Shown here in pieces: positions 39,641 through 64,000 of a DNA stretch of 64,000 bases. Positions within the stretch are counted from its first letter, which is position 1. Every line of letters begins with the position of its first letter. Source of the stretch: Mugil cephalus (Eukaryota; Chordata; Actinopteri; Mugiliformes; Mugilidae); NCBI RefSeq assembly GCF_022458985.1, contig NC_061774.1, forward strand, positions 11,026,616 to 11,090,615, given 5' to 3'. Position numbers and translations under genes: made by a program. The notes below the pieces were generated by a model that saw nothing but the letters and a program-made list of their open reading frames with translations, did no database searches and was not told the origin of the DNA.

Positions 39641-39886
39641 TATACACTGAACTGGCATAACATTATAACCACCTTCCTAATATTGTGTTGGCCTCAAAAA
39701 CAGTCAGTTTGGACCTTTGTGTCCTGTGGGTTGTCTGGAGGGGCCTCTGTGGATCAGGCATGTCTAAGTATCATTCACATGAATGTCAGGTCCAAAGGTT
39801 TCCCAGCAGAACACTGTATTGCCACAAGATGGTCAGTTATTCACCTCTTCTGTCAGTGGTGTTAATGTTGTGGCGGATTGGTGTAT
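39641..39886. mobile_element. Internally deleted Tc1/mariner MITE
   Basis: The left end TACACTGAACTGGCATAAC and the right end (reverse complement TACACCAATCCGCCACAAC) are imperfect inverted repeats flanked by TA, the target site of Tc1/mariner elements. The text next to the ends (AACCACCTTCCTAATATTGT) is typical of this fish family. Only about 245 bp remain, with no transposase, so it was mobilised in trans if at all. Confidence 0.65.
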
Positions 39887-41055
39887 GAACTCAGAGTTAA
39901 TGTCAGTGGGCACATGCTCATTTCGTGGGAAAGTAAGAAGCTATCCACAATAACAGATAACGTCAATCATTCATTCCTCTTGCATCATTGACTTAACGTT
40001 TATTTTTCTAAATCATTATTCTTCAAAAAATCTGAAATTGTAAAGTGTCTTATTTCAGCTAAAACCAAAAACCTCCTTCGGCCGAGCATATATGTTTTCT
40101 GTACCTCCTGGTCTTTGGATTAAATCAAGACGTAAGATATGTTTAATACCTAAATATCCACACCTTTTTTTCAGTTTCTAATACTCAATCTCTCATCAGA
40201 TGAAGCTAAAAAGCAGTAACCAGCCAACAAATGCTGGTTGTGTGTTTGTGTCAGGAATCCCAGCTGTGGTAAATGTTCAGGTCTAGAATTACTGCTCCTT
40301 TGTGACAGTTTGGGCGTGTTTCCCTGTCATTTCATGTTGTGGTTTGTCAATGAACGTCCTTGACTCTTCACGTATTTGTTTGTGTGTACCTAGACAGCAT
40401 CAAGGACCTTCCACCTTATTTTAAGAATGATAGCATGCTCAATGTTTATTTAGCTCAACCTAGATATTTTATCACGCAGAAAAATAGAAAATTCTGATGG
40501 TGTTGGGGCATTATATTTTACTGAACAGTATGGTATAGAGACTTTTTGTACTGAAAACCTTGAGGGTGTAGCTGGATGATTGACACGAAACAAGGTGAGC
40601 CTGTCTAGCAGAAACCAAAAGAGTGGGATTAACCTTAAACACAGTATGTACTGAGAGTCTTTCACAAAATGGCATGAGAGCCTTTGGGCACATACACACA
40701 TATTCACATGAACATATGGCATGCTGGGCTTGTTCTGTATCATGAACCATACTTCCATCTCTAATCTAGACCCGTGGTGGGGATTCTGTTTTTATCCTTA
40801 GTTATGTAATATTCTTTTAAGTGCCCCACTGACTGGTTGTGACCTTTAAGTTTAATCTCTTCCAATCTCTCTTTGCCTTCAAGAACACCATTTAAACCAC
40901 ACACAGTTAATACCCCAAATGGTTTTATTCTTCTCTGGTCATCTGAATTAATGCAAGTGGATCATAAAATTATATTTGGACTTCATGTTGGCTGCTCATT
41001 GTTACAATTTGACATATTTTCTCCACCAAAATTCAACCTTGTCTAACCTCTAATT

Positions 41056-41267
41056 CAGGGGTCTTCAATTTTTTTTTCAGACCAAGGGCCCCAAACTGGT
41101 AGAGAGATTCAGTAGGGACCCCCTACCAACTATATGTATTCTATGTTATATTTAGTGCTGTTTAATATACATTATTATTATCATTTGGCATTAAGCTATC
41201 TCCTATCCCTTTACTAAGATATGTTAGATTTATGTGTATTTAAAGAAATCTGTGGGAGGAAATATAT

Positions 41268-41347
<80 letters not shown>

Positions 41348-41439
41348 GAAAATGTCTAATCAACTAAAGATTTTGTGACGCCCCTGCAGTACCTCATCTT
41401 ACCCCCTAGGGGTCGCGGACCCCCGTTTAAAGACCTATG
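41056..41439 (-). mobile_element. hAT-like MITE, copy 2, with internal (CA)n expansion
   Basis: This is the reverse-complement homologue of the element at 13219-13557. It begins CAGGGGTCTTCAA and ends AAAGACCTATG. The 8-bp flanks CTCTAATT and CTCTAAAA match at 6 positions, which supports an 8-bp target-site duplication and a hAT assignment. Inside lies a 70-bp CA run (41271-41340) plus a TA run not present in copy 1, accounting for its greater length (384 against 339 bp). Confidence 0.72.
41271..41347. repeat. (CA)n/(TA)n microsatellite
   Basis: Seventy bases of uninterrupted CA followed by TATATAT, lying inside the hAT-like MITE. It grew where copy 1 has only ATATGTATTTTTT. Confidence 0.97.
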
Positions 41440-42943
41440 CTCTAAAACAAAGAACAAGACAAAGAAACAGCATTTGTTGGTATGATTAAAACCATATAAA
41501 GCAAGTAACAGGTAACACAGCTTCCGAGTTCCACCTCAAAATTGAAGCTGGCATGGCAATTTAATGGTGCAAATGTATTCAGATACAGTTCAATAACTAC
41601 TGCTTCTCATACATTTAACGCATGACTGGCCCAAACCCCAATAGCTTTTTTCAGTCTCAGATCATACGGTTTGATGCCTCATTTATATATCTAGATTGTA
41701 AATTTTCCACCAAATCTCTTCTGATAAAGCTTCTTCAGTGTGCCTCCCATGAGCTGCAGCACTTTCATCTGCCTCTGTCATGGACGGTTTGACTCATTTT
41801 AATTCCCATGTTCCCTTATTGAGTGATTACACTACTGACACCGTGCAGGAGGCACATCTCAATGAAGATGATCAAATCTGTGAGCATTACCTGCATAGCA
41901 GTCACATGATGATGACACCATTTGAGAGAAAAGTTTCCTGTCTTATTTGCATCACTCGGAGGGTTTTAACCGTGTGCCACAGTCTGCACACTTACTAAAA
42001 TAAAACTTTATCATCAACCATTCAGCCCTGAAATCTGGGCCCACTCTTACTGGCTGGAGTTCATCCACAAAACATCAAACAACTGGAAGTTGAGAGGATG
42101 TCTTTGTTGGCCTCGCAAAAAAGGAAAAATCGGAGCGTATTTCTTAAATCATAGAAGCAAAACATGCCCCACATTCACGGCCTATTTTAGAGCCGATTTC
42201 TCATATTTGATTTTCTCTCCCATTAAAATCTTTATTCCCCGTGTTTATCTGAGATCAAAAATGATTTTCTACTGCTAACTAAGTAAACCTGCTTTATTGC
42301 ACATTTATTTAGTAAATTATCAAAACTCGTCAGGGCTCATGTGAAAGACTCTTGTTTTGAGATTAAACTAGTTACTTTCTTTTCGCCTTTCAGTCATGGT
42401 AAGGACACCTCGGCCCATTAAAACCGTGACAAAGTGAATGGATCACAGTGATAAAAACTGGTGATAAAAGCACAAAAGTTGTAATGTCTCACTAATCTTG
42501 TTAATTATCAGCGAGGACACTGATGGTGACTTTGTGTTTATTGATTGGCCTCTGTTCTGCGATTATTACTGAGTTGCGACCATTTGCAATTCTCATTCAA
42601 AGTATCCCTCATCACATCCTCGTTAACTGAGGCTTTAAATTTTGTTCGGCAGTCATCTGGCTCGTCTGGTCTTTTCCAGTCTGGCAGCGCGCAGTAAATC
42701 AGCCTGCACTAGGATTGAACTTGCAACTCGAAGAATAATCTTTGACTGTCGTTTTGTTCCACAAGTTGAAGAAGTCTGTGGTGGATTTATTCTGTCCTGT
42801 AACTGGATTTTACTTATAAGACTGAACCTGAAAAATGTGACTGTATTTGCATTTTTTGTTATAAAGAGTCTTCCAGATGACTTGCAATGAATCCAAGCAT
42901 TCCCTTCCTTCGACAGTCCATCGCCACAGATTCATGCAGACCT

Positions 42944-42974
42944 TTTATTTACAGAGAATAAATAGCCTTTTATT
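42944..42974 (-). terminator. Candidate receptor gene polyadenylation signals
   Basis: Two AATAAA hexamers on the minus strand (plus-strand TTTATT at 42944-42949 and 42969-42974) lie about 1.5 kb beyond the stop codon of the nicotinic receptor gene. They would give a 3' UTR of about 1.5 kb covering 42.95-44.46 kb. Earlier sites cannot be excluded. Confidence 0.4.
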
Positions 42975-44459
42975 AACACAGAGAGTTGAAAACTCACGCT
43001 TAGAACGACAGAAACTAATGGCTGCACCTACAACAAAAAAATGTGAGTGGCACACGGAAGCAAACACATTTACAACTCTCAGCCACTTTCAGTTACGTGA
43101 CTCCTTCTAACAAAGCACACACAAATTTCACTGACAAAAGGACCGTTGATAAATCTACCATCTATTCTCCAGTGAAAAGAGTTTTGCTGTTGAGCCTTTT
43201 TCCATGTCTGCCAAAGGTTCAAAAGTCACATCTCTTTTTCTTCTTCAGAAACCGCTCAACAAGTCCAAAATGTACACATTTTTACAGATCATTCAAATGT
43301 AAGTGAACATCGCAATTTTTACAGCAGAAATTGGTGCAAAAAAGACCCGCACACTCACATAAAATAAGCACAGTTCAACGTTTGACTGTAGTTTAGAAAG
43401 ACACCTCTACGTCATGTGTTACTGGTCAATGCCCATAAATGCCAGTCCACACAGGGATTTTTGCTACAATATACTGGATATGTCATTGTTATCATAATTC
43501 TTATAATACACTGCCTGCCCCAAACTGTTCATCTGAGGTACAATGCAGATTCTCTATTTCACAACGGACAGGCAAGACAAAGTGAGAAGTGATGAAGTGA
43601 TCTAAAACAGGAATTCCTACTGTTGAACAAAGGAAGTACGCTACGAAGTTGTGTCCAGTGATCCGCTGACCTAAGTTAAAGAAGAAACAATAAGATTCAC
43701 AGTGAAACATCTCAGTTTGTAACTAGCCTAACATCATTACAAGGATGGTGCATCATCAGAATTAGTTAAGAGTCCTCAAGGTAAACTGATGTGAGCTCAG
43801 ACCGAGGCAGTGCTTGTACATACATGTGGTTTTGTACATACAGGGCAGTAGAGAAGAAAGTCAGGTAGGAGACGGAGTGGCGGATGGTGGCGCTAAACGT
43901 GTCATTGTACAGCAAATATGAATGAATAAAGCTGTTTCTTATAGAAGAATGCAGCTAAAACTATGATATTTACATTGTTTTCAGGGCAAAGACAATTATT
44001 ACCATCATTATCTTCCCTTTACTGATATCTTAATGTAAAAAATCTATACAGTACTCTACTCATACTTTCCTAACGATTCCTAAACTTTGGCCTAAAGTAT
44101 TCACAGTACCTTTCTTCTTTCATCTGCAGGTGTGAATTAGTTTTCTGTTCAAAACAGTAAAAGTAATGTTTTTTTCTGACAAAGTGGTAAAATTAATTGA
44201 GATTTGTGATTTAGCACGACTCAATTGTATAATACAATTATATGCCCAATACAATTATTAAAGTAAATGGAAAGTTTCTTAAGTTTTCTTATTCTTGTCA
44301 TGACACACTGCAAATCCCTCATTTTATCCAACAGGCGCCCAAACTCTTAATTGGGGACCACATTCGTTTCCTTTCCTGTACACCTTCTCTCTTAATCTCT
44401 TAATCTCTCAATTTTCTCTTACATTTTGACACCTCCTTCCTTCTTTCTGGCGCAACCAG

Positions 44460-63499
<19,040 letters not shown>

Positions 63500-64000
63500 C
63501 TGGAGAGAAAGCAGAAAAAACAGATGTGGTTTGTGTGATACAGTATTTTATTAAATTAAATTTGCAACATCTGTATAAAAATTAAAAAAAAACAACAACC
63601 AATATTTAAGCACAGAGGTTTGTGTGACAAAATAAAGAATTGATATTACACTGTCTCCCACCCACGGTTAGCACATACTGTATGTGAGACCCTTCCAGCC
63701 ATAACCGTTTCTGAAGGTCAGTGCTTGACGTATGGACTGAGAATGGAGGTTTTCTTCTTTCATTTTAAACCGTAAATCTAGCTCCGGTGTTCCAGACAAG
63801 GTATTTTTAAAACGCCATCAGTGTATTGGCTTTCGCTATCCGTTTCCTTGGAACGTTTTCATGTATCCTTCTAATCCAGAGAGTAGCTTTAATGGTCTCC
63901 CTAACCTTTTACCCTTCCCTTGCTGGCACCAGCTGGTAGCCAGATTATAATTTACCTGGGAGAGTTTTAAGCACACGCACCGCACACTGCACACACTCCC
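63500..64000 (-). other. Receptor intron running to the window edge
   Basis: The signal-peptide exon expected upstream of 63499 was searched for on the minus strand. A possible donor (CTCTCCCAG then GTAAAT near 63957) has no ATG-initiated open frame in front of it inside the window. The first exon is therefore assigned to sequence beyond 64000. Confidence 0.5.

Larger units (their letters stand above)
31478..42943. other. Gene-poor intergenic region of 11.5 kb
   Basis: No protein-coding exon or structured RNA was recognised. The stretch holds an AATAG satellite, paired CRE motifs near 33.3 kb, two Tc1/mariner remnants, a 5'-truncated LINE and the second hAT-like MITE, each listed separately. 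The remaining open frames lack homology, splice context or codon bias. It separates the convergent 3' ends of the AhpD-like gene (plus strand) and the receptor gene (minus strand). Confidence 0.5.

Overview
The window looks like nuclear DNA from a teleost fish, probably a percomorph. It has vertebrate genes with short GT-AG introns, long AT-rich intergenic stretches with CA, AT and AATAG microsatellites, and decayed Tc1/mariner, hAT-like and LINE copies of kinds common in fish. There are no bacterial-style operons. The species is not determinable from the sequence alone.

Layout. From 1 to about 19.1 kb there is almost no recognisable coding sequence. The exceptions are one candidate 53-nt minus-strand exon at 1224-1276, one hAT-like MITE, microsatellites and a CTCF-like motif. 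From 19.1 to 24.9 kb, on the minus strand, lies a complete eef1g gene (10 coding exons, 437 aa). Each of its last three introns carries a copy of the same H/ACA-box snoRNA. From 25.0 to 27.4 kb, also minus, lies a complete polr2g (RPB7, 8 coding exons, 172 aa). Head to head with it on the plus strand, 28.04-31.5 kb, is a five-exon gene for a 248-aa AhpD-like (CxxCxxxH) peroxidase-related protein with a mitochondrial-type N-terminus. From 31.5 to 42.9 kb is a gene-poor stretch with an AATAG satellite, Tc1/mariner remnants, a 5'-truncated LINE and a second copy of the hAT-like MITE. From 42.9 kb to beyond the right edge, on the minus strand, is an alpha7/alpha8-type nicotinic acetylcholine receptor subunit gene. 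It has eight coding exons in the window, and the signal-peptide exon is missing.

Functional view. eef1g (translation elongation), its intronic rRNA pseudouridylation guides and polr2g (RNA polymerase II stalk) form a housekeeping cluster. The receptor gene is a large-intron neuronal gene. The part most worth a second look is the snoRNA triplet. All three copies keep a two-hairpin H/ACA fold with compensatory changes. Both guide pockets match the 28S rRNA region flanking helix 69, judged against my recollection of the 28S sequence. I believe the family corresponds to human SNORA57/U99, but this needs a database check.
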